A stretch of 64,000 bases of DNA, from assembly GCA_945892985.1 (NCBI GenBank), contig CAMDDU010000004.1, positions 62,001-126,000 of the forward strand, in the 5' to 3' direction. Below, piece by piece: positions 1-8,121 of the stretch. The position numbers were made by a program, and so were the translations under genes. The stretch is from CAITSH01 sp945892985. GTDB lineage: Bacteria; Pseudomonadota; Gammaproteobacteria; Burkholderiales; SG8-39. Below the pieces are notes generated by a model. The model was given only the letters and a program-made list of their open reading frames with translations. It ran no database searches and was not told the DNA's origin. Each line of letters begins with the position of its first letter. Position 1 is the first letter of the stretch.

Positions 1-2
1 GC

Positions 3-284
3 GACGCTTTGGGCATCGACTGGACGCTGGATATCGGCGAAGCACGCGAGCGCGTCGGTAATCGCGTGGCCTTGCAAGGCAATCTGGACCCGATGGTATT
101 AATGTCATCGCCCGCTGCAATCGCACGCGAAGCCAGGGCCATACTCGACGCCTATGGTCCCGGACCAGGACACGTTTTCAACCTCGGACACGGCATTTCT
201 CAATTTACCCCGCCGGAAAACGTTGCAGTTTTAGTTGAAACCGTGCATCAGCACAGCAAAGCGCAACGCCAAAACAAGCGCTGA
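3..284 (+). CDS. hemE: Uroporphyrinogen decarboxylase, C-terminal fragment
   Basis: The window opens inside this gene; the reading frame is open from base 3 and ends with TGA at 282-284. About 93 residues remain. HemE decarboxylates the four acetate side chains of uroporphyrinogen III to give coproporphyrinogen III in cytoplasmic haem synthesis. The visible part carries the family's late signature, VALQGNLDPMVL followed by GHVFNLGHGI, near the end of the barrel. The gene lies directly upstream of priA, an order I know from betaproteobacteria. The N-terminal catalytic arginines and aspartate lie outside the window. Identity is confident; completeness cannot be judged. Confidence 0.95.
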   Translation, partial: DALGIDWTLDIGEARERVGNRVALQGNLDPMVLMSSPAAIAREARAILDAYGPGPGHVFNLGHGISQFTPPENVAVLVETVHQHSKAQRQNKR

Positions 285-613
285 AAAAAAATCCCATTGC
301 CGCAGGCTTCCCACTTCGTTGATGCCCTCACTTATGCACAACAGTCCGCCCCAAGCCAATACCGGCGCGGGTTTTCGGGCAGTTCAGAGGGGGAGTTCGC
401 AACCATTTGTTTTAAATAGGTTTAAATACCCGCCAAAAAATTGTGCATGGTGAAAATATCCTTTACTTCAGTATAGTTACCGTACCACTACAAGACTATC
501 CACAAACTTATCCACAGAAAATGTGTAGAACTGGAAAACCTCATTTGTACCAAGGGCCTTAAGCAATTTCTCGCAGAAGAAGGTTTAGCTTCGCGGCGGA
601 AGTTTATTTACCG
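285..613 (+). promoter_or_regulatory. Intergenic region between hemE and priA with two DnaA-box-like sites
   Basis: No gene is seen in this 329-base gap. Bases 408-480 are AT-rich. A perfect match to the DnaA box consensus, TTATCCACA, lies at 508-516, and a one-mismatch copy, CTATCCACA, lies at 496-504. They are direct repeats 12 bases apart. A weaker inverted copy (two mismatches) lies at about 524-532. The gap probably also holds the priA promoter, but I cannot assign clear -35 and -10 boxes. Binding by DnaA is inferred from sequence only. Confidence 0.55.
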
Positions 614-2788
614 ATGAGCATAGTCGTCGTTGCGCTGGATGTTCCGCTGGCGCGCCTATTTGACTATCGCGCCAGCGATGCACACCAGGATGACGTGGGT
701 CGCCGGGTGCTGGTTCCCTTTGGCAACAAGCTCCTTGTCGGTCTGATCATTGAAGTGCGCGAAGCAAGCGAAATCGCTCCGGGGAAACTGCGCGAAGTGC
801 GTTCCATCCTGCGCGACACGCCGCCCTTGCCTGCAAGTTGGCTCGCGCTAACGCGCTTTTGCGCAAACTATTATCATCGCCCGCTTGGCGAGGTGATGCT
901 TAACGCCTTGCCGCCCCGATTGCGCAAGGCCGCCCCGATGGCCGACAAACCGCAGCTGCTTTCACTCTCAGCGCTGGGGCGCGCAGAATCAGACACCCTC
1001 CCCTCCCGGCAAAAAATAAAAAAAATTATCCTGGGCCGCCTGGGGCAAGGGCCGGCAAGCCATAGCGAACTCATCGCCATCGCCGCCTCGGCAGGCAAAG
1101 CGCTATCAGCACTGCGCGAAGCAGGATGGGTGAGTGCATCGGCAATGCTTGCGGCGCCGCCAAATAGTGAATCCGTCTCCGAACACCAGCTGAACTCCGA
1201 CCAGGAAGCGGTCGTCACACAGATCAGCAAGGGGTTGCAGCAATTTGGGGTGTTTCTCCTGCACGGCATCACAGGCAGCGGAAAAACCGAGGTCTACATG
1301 CGGCTCATCGCCGCCAGCGTCGCGGCGGGCAAACAGGCACTGGTGCTGGTTCCGGAGATAAACCTCACCCCCCAACTGGAGGAGACATTCCGCCGGCGAT
1401 TTCCCGGCCTGCCCTTGCTGACATTACACAGCGGGCTTGCCGAAACCGCACGCGCACAGCACTGGCTGGCGGCGCAGGAGCAAGCCGCCTGCATCGTACT
1501 TGGCACGCGTCTGGCGGTTTTCACCCCGCTGTCGAATCCCGGGCTGATTGTCGTGGATGAGGAACAAGACGCCTCCTACAAGCAACAAGACGGCGTGCGC
1601 TACTCCGCACGCGACCTTGCCATCTTTCGCGCGCAGCAAGACGGGTTTCCCGTCGTCCTGGGGTCCGCCACCCCCTCTTTGGAGAGCTACGCCAAGGCGG
1701 TTTCCGGGCGCTACGCCCTGCTCAGCCTGCCACAGCGCGCGCACGGGCAAGCCAGCCTTCCCCGTGTCGGCCTTATTGACCTGAACGAGCAATCAGAAGG
1801 TGACGGCCTGTCCGCGCCCTTGGTTGCGGCCATCGAGGCGCGCCTTACACTCGGCGAACAAAGCCTTATTTTCCTCAATCGCCGCGGCTATGCCCCAGTG
1901 CTCGCCTGCGCTGCTTGCGGCTGGGTGAGCGGCTGTCCGCGCTGCTCCGCCAGAATGGTCGTGCACCTGTCCGATGGCGTTCTACGCTGCCACCACTGCG
2001 GCGACGTGGAACGCATCCCACGCGCCTGTCCGCAATGCGGCAACGCCGACATCCAGCCGTTTGGCCGCGGCACGCAGCGCCTCGAACTTGCGCTTGCCGC
2101 GCGCTTTCCAACAGCACGCATTCTGCGGGTCGACCGCGACAGCACGCGAACGAAGGGGAGCTGGAGCAATATGCGCGAGGCGATCCGCGACGGACAGGCG
2201 GATATTTTGCTCGGCACGCAGATCCTCGCCAAAGGCCACGATTTTCCCAACGTGACACTGGTCGGTGTTCTCAACGCCGATGCCGCGCTGCACGCATCCG
2301 ACTATCGCGCCGGTGAGCGTCTGTTTGCCCAACTCGAGCAGGTGGCAGGCAGGGCTGGGCGGGCCCAACTGGCCGGCGAGGTTTTGATACAGACACGCTA
2401 TCCCCGCCACCCCTTGTACCAGGCACTGACACGGCACGACTACGCCGGATTCGCCAAGGCAACGCTGACCGAACGTGAGCAGGCGGGCTTTCCCCCTTAT
2501 GTTTTCGAGGCCGTTCTCCGGGCGGAAGCGCCCGGCAGCAAGTCCGTCCTTGAGTTTCTTTCGCGCGCCCGCGATCTGGCCCCGACGGACCAGGAACAGC
2601 TGATGATTTTTGATCCGGTACCCATGTCGGTTGCGCGCATCGCCAATCGCGACCGGGCGCAACTGCTGGTGCAGTCGTATTCACGCCCCGCCTTGCAGAC
2701 CTTCCTGAGCGGTTGGACAGAGGCGTTGGCGAAAGAGCGCGCACCCGGCTTACGCTGGCATCTGGACGTCGACCCGATAGAGTTCTAG
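614..2788 (+). CDS. priA: Primosomal protein N' (PriA helicase)
   Basis: PriA is a 3'-5' DNA helicase that recognises stalled forks and reloads the replisome. The 724-residue product has the usual length. An N-terminal DNA-binding region is followed by the helicase core: Walker A GITGSGKT with Lys at about 224, and a DEEQD box at about 315-319, a variant of the usual DEEH. A zinc-binding insert holds eight cysteines in CxxC pairs between about 432 and 475. The C-terminal helicase motifs include QVAGRAGR. The ATG at 614 gives the expected start; no strong ribosome binding site precedes it. The gene stands between hemE and argS with its own upstream gap. Confidence 0.97.
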   Translation: MSIVVVALDVPLARLFDYRASDAHQDDVGRRVLVPFGNKLLVGLIIEVREASEIAPGKLREVRSILRDTPPLPASWLALTRFCANYYHRPLGEVMLNALPPRLRKAAPMADKPQLLSLSALGRAESDTLPSRQKIKKIILGRLGQGPASHSELIAIAASAGKALSALREAGWVSASAMLAAPPNSESVSEHQLNSDQEAVVTQISKGLQQFGVFLLHGITGSGKTEVYMRLIAASVAAGKQALVLVPEINLTPQLEETFRRRFPGLPLLTLHSGLAETARAQHWLAAQEQAACIVLGTRLAVFTPLSNPGLIVVDEEQDASYKQQDGVRYSARDLAIFRAQQDGFPVVLGSATPSLESYAKAVSGRYALLSLPQRAHGQASLPRVGLIDLNEQSEGDGLSAPLVAAIEARLTLGEQSLIFLNRRGYAPVLACAACGWVSGCPRCSARMVVHLSDGVLRCHHCGDVERIPRACPQCGNADIQPFGRGTQRLELALAARFPTARILRVDRDSTRTKGSWSNMREAIRDGQADILLGTQILAKGHDFPNVTLVGVLNADAALHASDYRAGERLFAQLEQVAGRAGRAQLAGEVLIQTRYPRHPLYQALTRHDYAGFAKATLTEREQAGFPPYVFEAVLRAEAPGSKSVLEFLSRARDLAPTDQEQLMIFDPVPMSVARIANRDRAQLLVQSYSRPALQTFLSGWTEALAKERAPGLRWHLDVDPIEF

Positions 2789-2804
2789 AGTACCGCGGCA
2801 ATCG

Positions 2805-2832
2805 TTCTCCTGCTTCGGGCAAAGCGTATAAT
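2805..2832 (+). promoter_or_regulatory. Sigma-70-type promoter for argS
   Basis: A perfect -10 hexamer TATAAT lies at 2827-2832, about 48 bases upstream of the argS ATG. The best -35 candidate, TTCTCC at 2805-2810 with a 16-base spacer, is poor, so the promoter rests on the -10 box. Confidence 0.5.
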
Positions 2833-2879
2833 GCGCAGCCCTGCGGTTTTCCGTTTCACCGGTCCCCACCCCACACGAC

Positions 2880-4559
2880 ATGTCGGCTGCAATCAAATCA
2901 CACATCGCCGGGTTGTTCGCGCATGCGCTCGCCAAGGTGGCGCCCCAACAACCGGCATCCCTGGTCGAAATCGAACGTCCGAAACAGGCGCAACACGGCG
3001 ACTGGGCCTGCAACCTTGCAATGCAACTTGCTCGTCTGGAAAAAAAGAAACCGCGCGAACTGGCCGAAGCGCTGATCGCCGCCCTGCCCGCTTCCGACTG
3101 GGTCGAAAAGGTCGACATTGCCGGCCCCGGATTCATCAACATACACATCCGTCACGCTGCCAAGGTCGCTGTCATCCGCACCGTGATCGCGCAGGGCGCT
3201 CAGTTCGGCATGATTCCGGCCGCAACCGGGCAGCGGGTTCTGGTCGAATTCGTATCGGCCAACCCGACCGGCCCCCTGCACGTGGGACACGGTCGCCAAG
3301 CCGCCCTCGGCGACGCCATTTGTGCCTTACTGCAATCACAAGGGTCACAGGTAAGCCGTGAGTTTTACTACAACGATGCGGGTAACCAGATTGAAAACCT
3401 CGCCCTTTCGGTGCAGGCCCGCGCGCGCGGCATAGCACCCGATACGCCACAATTTCCGGCCGATGGCTATCGCGGCGATTACATCCTCGATATCGCCAAT
3501 GATTTTCTTGCGCTAAAAACAGTGTCGGGGGAGAAGGTTGCCGCAGTCACCGCCAGCGGTGCTGTCGATGATCTCGATGCGATCCGCCGTTTTGCCGTAG
3601 CCTACCTGCGCAACGAACAGGATATGGACCTCAAGGCATTCGGCGTGCGCTTTGACAACTACTATCTGGAGTCTTCACTGTACTCAGAGGGGCGCGTCGA
3701 GGCGACAGTCAACGCGCTCAAGGCGAGCGGCGAGACCTACGAGGATGGCGGCGCGCTATGGCTGAAAACCACCGATTACGGCGACGACAAAGACCGCGTG
3801 ATGCGCAAGTCTGACGGTGCCTACACCTACTTCGTGCCGGATGTCGCCTATCACATCACCAAATGGGAGCGTGGCTACGCCCGCGCCATCAACATCCAGG
3901 GCTCTGACCACCACAGCACAGTAGTACGCGTGCGCGCCGGCCTGCAGGCGGTCAAACGCGACATCCCGGTGGACTACCCCGACTACGTGCTGCACAAGAT
4001 GGTGACCGTCATGAAAGGTGGCGAGGAGGTAAAAATCTCCAAGCGTGCCGGCAGCTATGTCACCTTGCGCGACCTCATCGACGAAGTCGGGCGCGATGCC
4101 ACGCGTTTTTTCCTGGTGTCGCGTAAAGCCGATACCGAGTTCGTCTTTGACATCGACCTCGCAAAATCGCAGTCCGAGGAAAATCCCGTCTATTACGTGC
4201 AATACGCACACGCCAGACTGTGTTCGGTGCTGGCCCAGTACCAAAGCGCCGGCACATTGCCCGGCGCCGAAGGCGCGGACCTTTCTGTGCTCGACAGCCC
4301 GCGTGAGCTGACCCTGCTCGCGCGATTGGGCGAATACCCGCTGGCGCTGGCGCATGCCGCCGAAGAACTCTCGCCGCACCTGGTTTCGTTTTACCTGCGC
4401 GAACTGGCCGGGGATTTTCACAGCTACTATAATGCCGAGCGTATGCTGGTTGACGATGAGCGCCTGAAACACGCGCGCATTGCCCTGGCGAGCGCCGTCA
4501 AACAGATCCTTGGCAACGGACTCGCCCTGCTGGGCGTGAGCGCGCCCGAGAAAATGTGA
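2880..4559 (+). CDS. argS: Arginyl-tRNA synthetase
   Basis: This class I synthetase joins arginine to tRNA-Arg with ATP. The 559-residue product is close to the family's usual 560-590. An N-terminal Add-1 domain is followed by the catalytic Rossmann fold with the HIGH-type motif HVGH at about 134-137, preceded by the family signature SANPTGPLH. The KMSK-loop equivalent reads KISKRAG at about 384. The C-terminal helical DALR anticodon-binding domain contains the conserved VYYVQYAHAR stretch. The gene is followed after six bases by a SPOR-domain gene and then dsbA, so the three are probably cotranscribed. Confidence 0.97.
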   Translation: MSAAIKSHIAGLFAHALAKVAPQQPASLVEIERPKQAQHGDWACNLAMQLARLEKKKPRELAEALIAALPASDWVEKVDIAGPGFINIHIRHAAKVAVIRTVIAQGAQFGMIPAATGQRVLVEFVSANPTGPLHVGHGRQAALGDAICALLQSQGSQVSREFYYNDAGNQIENLALSVQARARGIAPDTPQFPADGYRGDYILDIANDFLALKTVSGEKVAAVTASGAVDDLDAIRRFAVAYLRNEQDMDLKAFGVRFDNYYLESSLYSEGRVEATVNALKASGETYEDGGALWLKTTDYGDDKDRVMRKSDGAYTYFVPDVAYHITKWERGYARAINIQGSDHHSTVVRVRAGLQAVKRDIPVDYPDYVLHKMVTVMKGGEEVKISKRAGSYVTLRDLIDEVGRDATRFFLVSRKADTEFVFDIDLAKSQSEENPVYYVQYAHARLCSVLAQYQSAGTLPGAEGADLSVLDSPRELTLLARLGEYPLALAHAAEELSPHLVSFYLRELAGDFHSYYNAERMLVDDERLKHARIALASAVKQILGNGLALLGVSAPEKM

Positions 4560-4565
4560 TCCCGG

Positions 4566-5189
4566 ATGAACAAAGACTACAAACCACGCCAGGCGGCAAG
4601 AAAATCCTCAGGGGGCAGCACCCTCCTCGGTGTGTTCATCGGCCTCATTTTCGGTCTCGCGCTGGCGGCGGGCATCGCCGTCTATATCAACAAGACGCCG
4701 ATCCCCTTTCTCGACAAAGTCAAGCCTGCGGACAAAACCGCATCATCCAAGACGCCAGCGGTGGCGCCAAATCTGTCCGAAACGCTGAAAACCGCTCCTG
4801 AAAAGCAAGCTGGCGACAAACCGCGCTTTGATTTTTACAAAATCCTGCCCGGCCAGGAGGAACCCGTATCCGAACAGCAAATCAAACAGGCGGCGAAAGA
4901 TGCGGTCAAAGCCACGGCAGAGGGCAAAGACCTGAAGGATTTTTACCTGCTGCAAGCCGGTGCTTTTCAGAACCCGGCCGATGCGGACAACCTGAAAGCC
5001 AAACTTGCCTTACTGGGATTGGAAGCCGGCGTGGAACCGACCAATCTGGCCGAAAAAGGCATTTGGTACCGCGTGCGTATCGGGCCCTATACCAAGATCG
5101 ACGACCTGAATCGCACCAGGGCGACACTGGCGCAGAACGGAATTGAAGCAACACTGGTCAAAGTAAAAGATAGCAGCGCAAAAAATTAG
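4566..5189 (+). CDS. SPOR domain protein, FtsN-like
   Basis: A 207-residue bitopic inner-membrane protein. A basic cytoplasmic stretch is followed by one membrane segment at about 20-40 (LLGVFIGLIFGLALAAGIAV), a charged, Lys/Ala-rich periplasmic linker, and a C-terminal SPOR domain from about 120 (FYLLQAGAF ... WYRVRIGPY). SPOR domains bind denuded septal peptidoglycan, and this layout matches FtsN of cell division. It follows argS by six bases and precedes dsbA, the usual betaproteobacterial order. The short essential FtsN helices are not obvious by eye, so FtsN itself is likely but unproven. Confidence 0.85.
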   Translation: MNKDYKPRQAARKSSGGSTLLGVFIGLIFGLALAAGIAVYINKTPIPFLDKVKPADKTASSKTPAVAPNLSETLKTAPEKQAGDKPRFDFYKILPGQEEPVSEQQIKQAAKDAVKATAEGKDLKDFYLLQAGAFQNPADADNLKAKLALLGLEAGVEPTNLAEKGIWYRVRIGPYTKIDDLNRTRATLAQNGIEATLVKVKDSSAKN

Positions 5190-5224
5190 CTTCCAGATGG
5201 CTTACGCTTAACTCGGAGACGCAT

Positions 5225-5875
5225 ATGTTGAAAATTTTTATCGCCGGACTTTTCTCCCTTATCAGCCTCGTTCCGCTCAACGCCGCAGCGCAGGGGCCGC
5301 AGCCTGGCATCGACTATGCGGAGCTCAAACAGGCGCAGCCGGTTGATTCTGGAAACAAAATAGAAGTCTTGGAATTCTTCTGGTACAACTGCCCGCACTG
5401 CTACGCACTGGAACCAACGCTGGAGCTCTGGGTGAAAAAAATGCCCAAAGATACACAGTTCAAGCGCGTACCTGCGATTTTTAACGATCAGTTGGCGCTT
5501 GCCGCCCGCGCCTACTATGCCCTCGAGGCAAGCGGCGACGTGGAACGCGTCCATCGTGCCTTATTCGATGCCATCCACAAGGACGGCCTTAAAATAACGG
5601 ACGAAAAGGCCCTCGCCGAATGGCTGGGCAAAAAAGGCGTTGATGCGGCCAAATTCGGCGCCGCCTACCGCTCTTTTGCCGTTGAAAGCAAACTCAAGCG
5701 CGCGCTGCAATTGACACAGGCCTACCAGATCGACGGCGTGCCTTCACTCACCGTGCAAGGCAAATACGTGGTCAGCACAGGCAAGCACGGCAATTCGGGC
5801 GCCATGCTCTCTACCGTTGAGTTTCTGGTCGCCAAGGCACACGCGGACGCCGTAAAATCACCGGCAAAGAAATAG
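5225..5875 (+). CDS. dsbA: Thiol:disulfide interchange protein DsbA
   Basis: A periplasmic oxidase that introduces disulfides into secreted proteins. The 216-residue product has an N-terminal signal peptide ending near residue 23 (NAAAQG), then a thioredoxin fold with the DsbA active site CPHC at 56-59 and the cis-proline region GVPSLTV near 176. The ATG at 5225 follows a GGAGAC ribosome binding site. It is the third gene of the argS-SPOR-dsbA group. A second DsbA-like gene with a CPIC site lies 675 bases downstream, so this copy is probably the general oxidase. Confidence 0.95.
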   Translation: MLKIFIAGLFSLISLVPLNAAAQGPQPGIDYAELKQAQPVDSGNKIEVLEFFWYNCPHCYALEPTLELWVKKMPKDTQFKRVPAIFNDQLALAARAYYALEASGDVERVHRALFDAIHKDGLKITDEKALAEWLGKKGVDAAKFGAAYRSFAVESKLKRALQLTQAYQIDGVPSLTVQGKYVVSTGKHGNSGAMLSTVEFLVAKAHADAVKSPAKK

Positions 5876-5878
5876 TCA

Positions 5879-5898
5879 CGCCGTCCGCCTGGACGGCG
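5879..5898. terminator. Stem-loop between convergent dsbA and rhodanese genes
   Basis: CGCCGTCC and GGACGGCG form a perfect 8-bp stem with a 4-base loop in the 34-base gap between two converging genes. No T-run follows on either side, so it would be an imperfect bidirectional terminator or a transcript-end stabiliser. Confidence 0.45.
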
Positions 5899-5909
5899 GG
5901 CGGCCGTAC

Positions 5910-6473
5910 TCACCGGGATTGCAGCGGTTCCAGCGCGAGCATCGCGGCACGCCAGGACTCAATGCCGCCGCGATACCAAAGAACCCTGGTGTAGCCAAGC
6001 ACACTGGCCCGAAGCGCGGCGTTGTAGGACAACCAGCACTGTACGCTGGCGCAAAAAAACACCATCATGCGATCCTTGTTTCCCTGGGTAATGCGCGCCA
6101 GGGCATCGCCAAACGCCACCTGCACCGGATCAAAAAAATTGCTGCCGCCTCCGGCACCGCTAATCCAGAGCGAACCGGGCAAGGACAAACGCCCCTCCGC
6201 TGACAGCACATCGATGAGCAAAGGCGCATCGGCCGAGGCCAGCAGCGCGCGCAAGCTTTGCGTATCCACGACAGCCGCACCCGGAATCTCAATCGGAGTA
6301 GGCGCGGTATAGGGGGCCCGGCGCAATGTCGGCGACGGCCTAACGCCCCAATCGCGCCCTTCATCGGCATAGCCCTGCGCCGCCACCCCCAATGGCAGCA
6401 CGCACCCGAGCAGTAGCAAACCCCTGCAAACCGACCTTGATAAGGATCTTGATAAACACAAACGCATCGACAC
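5910..6473 (-). CDS. Exported rhodanese-like protein (PQQ_CXXCW-like)
   Basis: A 187-residue protein with a signal peptide ending near LPLGVAAQG and one rhodanese-like domain. The active loop reads FFCASVQCWLSYNAALRA. It closely resembles the family annotated as PQQ-dependent catabolism-associated CXXCW motif proteins, in which a rhodanese cysteine is followed by CW and then S-x-NAA. Here four residues, not two or three, separate the cysteines. No PQQ or alcohol dehydrogenase genes are nearby, so that role is unsupported. The gene is convergent with dsbA and divergent from a second dsbA, which suggests periplasmic sulfur or thiol chemistry. Confidence 0.75.
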   Translation of the reverse strand: MSMRLCLSRSLSRSVCRGLLLLGCVLPLGVAAQGYADEGRDWGVRPSPTLRRAPYTAPTPIEIPGAAVVDTQSLRALLASADAPLLIDVLSAEGRLSLPGSLWISGAGGGSNFFDPVQVAFGDALARITQGNKDRMMVFFCASVQCWLSYNAALRASVLGYTRVLWYRGGIESWRAAMLALEPLQSR

Positions 6474-6549
6474 AGCCTACTGCGTCACCCGGGCTTTGGC
6501 AATTTGACCGATAAAGCCGTATCATTTGACGCTATTCCCTGAGGCTGCC

Positions 6550-7191
6550 ATGCGCGTACCCACCCCGATCGCCCGCCTGCTGTTGCTGCTGTTGCTGTGC
6601 ACCTTCTCCGGACTGGCTTCGGCGCAAATTCAACTCAACCGCGAATACACGCGCATCGACCCGGCCGTGCCGCCCCGTACCGCCGGCCAGATCGAGGTCA
6701 TCGAATTTTTCTACTATGGCTGCCCGATCTGCTATGAGCTGGAGCCCGCCTTGTCGCGCTGGCACACGATCGCACCCAACTACGTCAAGCTCACGCGCGT
6801 GCCCGCGCTGTCATCAGAAAACTGGGAACCCTTCGCCAAGCTCTTTTACGCGCTCGAGGCCACAGGCGACCTCGGCCGGCTGCACTTCCCCATTTATGAC
6901 AACTTTCACTTTGACGGCATCAAACTGAACGACGAAAAAATAATGCTCGACTGGATTACCCGCAACAAGGTCGACGTGCAAAAATTCACCGAGGCCTTCA
7001 ACGCAGAGACGACAAAAACCAAAGTCGAATCGGCACGCAAACTGCTGCATGATTTCAACATCCGCGGCGTGCCGACACTGATCGTTGACGGCAAATTTGT
7101 CACCTCGGCACGCCTTGCCGGCGGCACCCGGCAGATTCCCTCCGTCCTGAATCAGCTTGTGGAAATTGCGCGCAAGGAGCGGGGCAACTGA
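6550..7191 (+). CDS. Second DsbA-family thiol oxidoreductase
   Basis: A 213-residue DsbA-like periplasmic protein. I chose the ATG at 6550 over an upstream in-frame TTG because TGAGG lies six bases before it and translation then begins with a standard Leu-rich signal peptide ending near LASAQ. The active site is CPIC at 58-61, unlike CPHC in the first copy, and the cis-proline motif RGVPTLIV is present. The Ile in place of His should lower the oxidising power if E. coli DsbA rules apply. It is followed almost directly by an SDR gene, and it appears to have been inserted with the rhodanese gene between dsbA and that SDR gene. Confidence 0.88.
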   Translation: MRVPTPIARLLLLLLLCTFSGLASAQIQLNREYTRIDPAVPPRTAGQIEVIEFFYYGCPICYELEPALSRWHTIAPNYVKLTRVPALSSENWEPFAKLFYALEATGDLGRLHFPIYDNFHFDGIKLNDEKIMLDWITRNKVDVQKFTEAFNAETTKTKVESARKLLHDFNIRGVPTLIVDGKFVTSARLAGGTRQIPSVLNQLVEIARKERGN

Positions 7192-7205
7192 GCGATAGTC
7201 TCAGG

Positions 7206-7961
7206 GTGGTCATCACCGGCGCCTCGAGCGGCCTTGGTGCCGCCCTCGCCACCCACTACGCGACGTCGGGCGCGACAGTCGGCCTGATCGCCAGGCGCCT
7301 CGACCGGCTGGAAGCCCTGGCCGCGGCACATCCCGGAAAAATGGCCGTCTGGGCGGCTGATGTCACCGACAGCGCCGCCATGCAAATCGCCGCCAAATCC
7401 TTCACGAATCGATTCGGTCCGCCAGACATCGTCATTGCCAACGCCGGGGTTTCCGTCGGCACCCTTGGCGACAGCGCCGGCGACCTGCCCGCGTTCCGGC
7501 GCGTGATGGACGTCAACGTCTTTGGTATGGCCGCGACATTCCAGCCCTTCATTGAAGCGATGCGCACGCGCGGGCGGGGCAGCCTGGTTGGCATCGCCAG
7601 TGTCGCCGGGTTTCGCGGTTTGCCCGGTGCAGCCGCCTATAGCGCATCAAAATCCGCCGCAATCACCTACCTTGAGAGCCTGCGCACCGAACTTCGCGGC
7701 TCGGGCATCGTAGTGACCACCATCTGCCCCGGCTACGTGCGCACACCCATGACCGAGGTCAATCCCTATCCCATGCCATTCATCATCGACGCCGACGATG
7801 CGGCCAAGCGCTTCGCCCTTGCCATCAAACGCAAACGACGCCGCGTCGTCATTCCCTGGCAGATGGGTGTGATCGGCTGGGTGTTGCGTCTACTCCCCGG
7901 ATGGCTGTTCGAAAGACTGTTCGCGCACGCGCCGCGCAAGCCGCGTCAGCTGCCGCTATAA
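7206..7961 (+). CDS. Short-chain dehydrogenase/reductase
   Basis: A classical SDR, 251 residues from the GTG at 7206. The nucleotide-binding motif TGASSGLG begins at residue 4, the NAG motif lies near 77, and the catalytic set is Ser132, Tyr145 and Lys149 (YSASK). A C-terminal hydrophobic stretch (GVIGWVLRLLPGWLF) suggests membrane contact. The N-terminus is unusually short: the frame is open upstream, and CTG at 7188, eight bases after AAGGAG and overlapping the dsbA2 stop, would give the more usual LSDSLRVVITGASSG. Substrate unknown. Confidence 0.88.
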   Translation: MVITGASSGLGAALATHYATSGATVGLIARRLDRLEALAAAHPGKMAVWAADVTDSAAMQIAAKSFTNRFGPPDIVIANAGVSVGTLGDSAGDLPAFRRVMDVNVFGMAATFQPFIEAMRTRGRGSLVGIASVAGFRGLPGAAAYSASKSAAITYLESLRTELRGSGIVVTTICPGYVRTPMTEVNPYPMPFIIDADDAAKRFALAIKRKRRRVVIPWQMGVIGWVLRLLPGWLFERLFAHAPRKPRQLPL

Positions 7962-8121
7962 CCATGCGGGCAAACCGGTCGACCTGATCACCGCTGAACT
8001 AACATCCTGGTATGGCAGCCGTGCAATCGCAGGGCTCGAAGACCTTGCCCGCCTGCGACGCACGTCGACCCGCTGAGCCAGCGCGCGGACGGTCTTGCCG
8101 GCCGTCCCTCAAGAACAGGCA

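Noticed and set aside
3756..4472. A 238-codon open frame antisense to argS
   Set aside because: It lies wholly inside argS, has no recognisable domain or ribosome binding site, and follows from high GC third positions.
7962..8121. A short gene between the SDR gene and phaC
   Set aside because: An open stretch of about 35 codons exists, but it has no start codon with a binding site and resembles nothing I know; only a weak GGACGG...CCGTCC stem is seen near 8086-8106.
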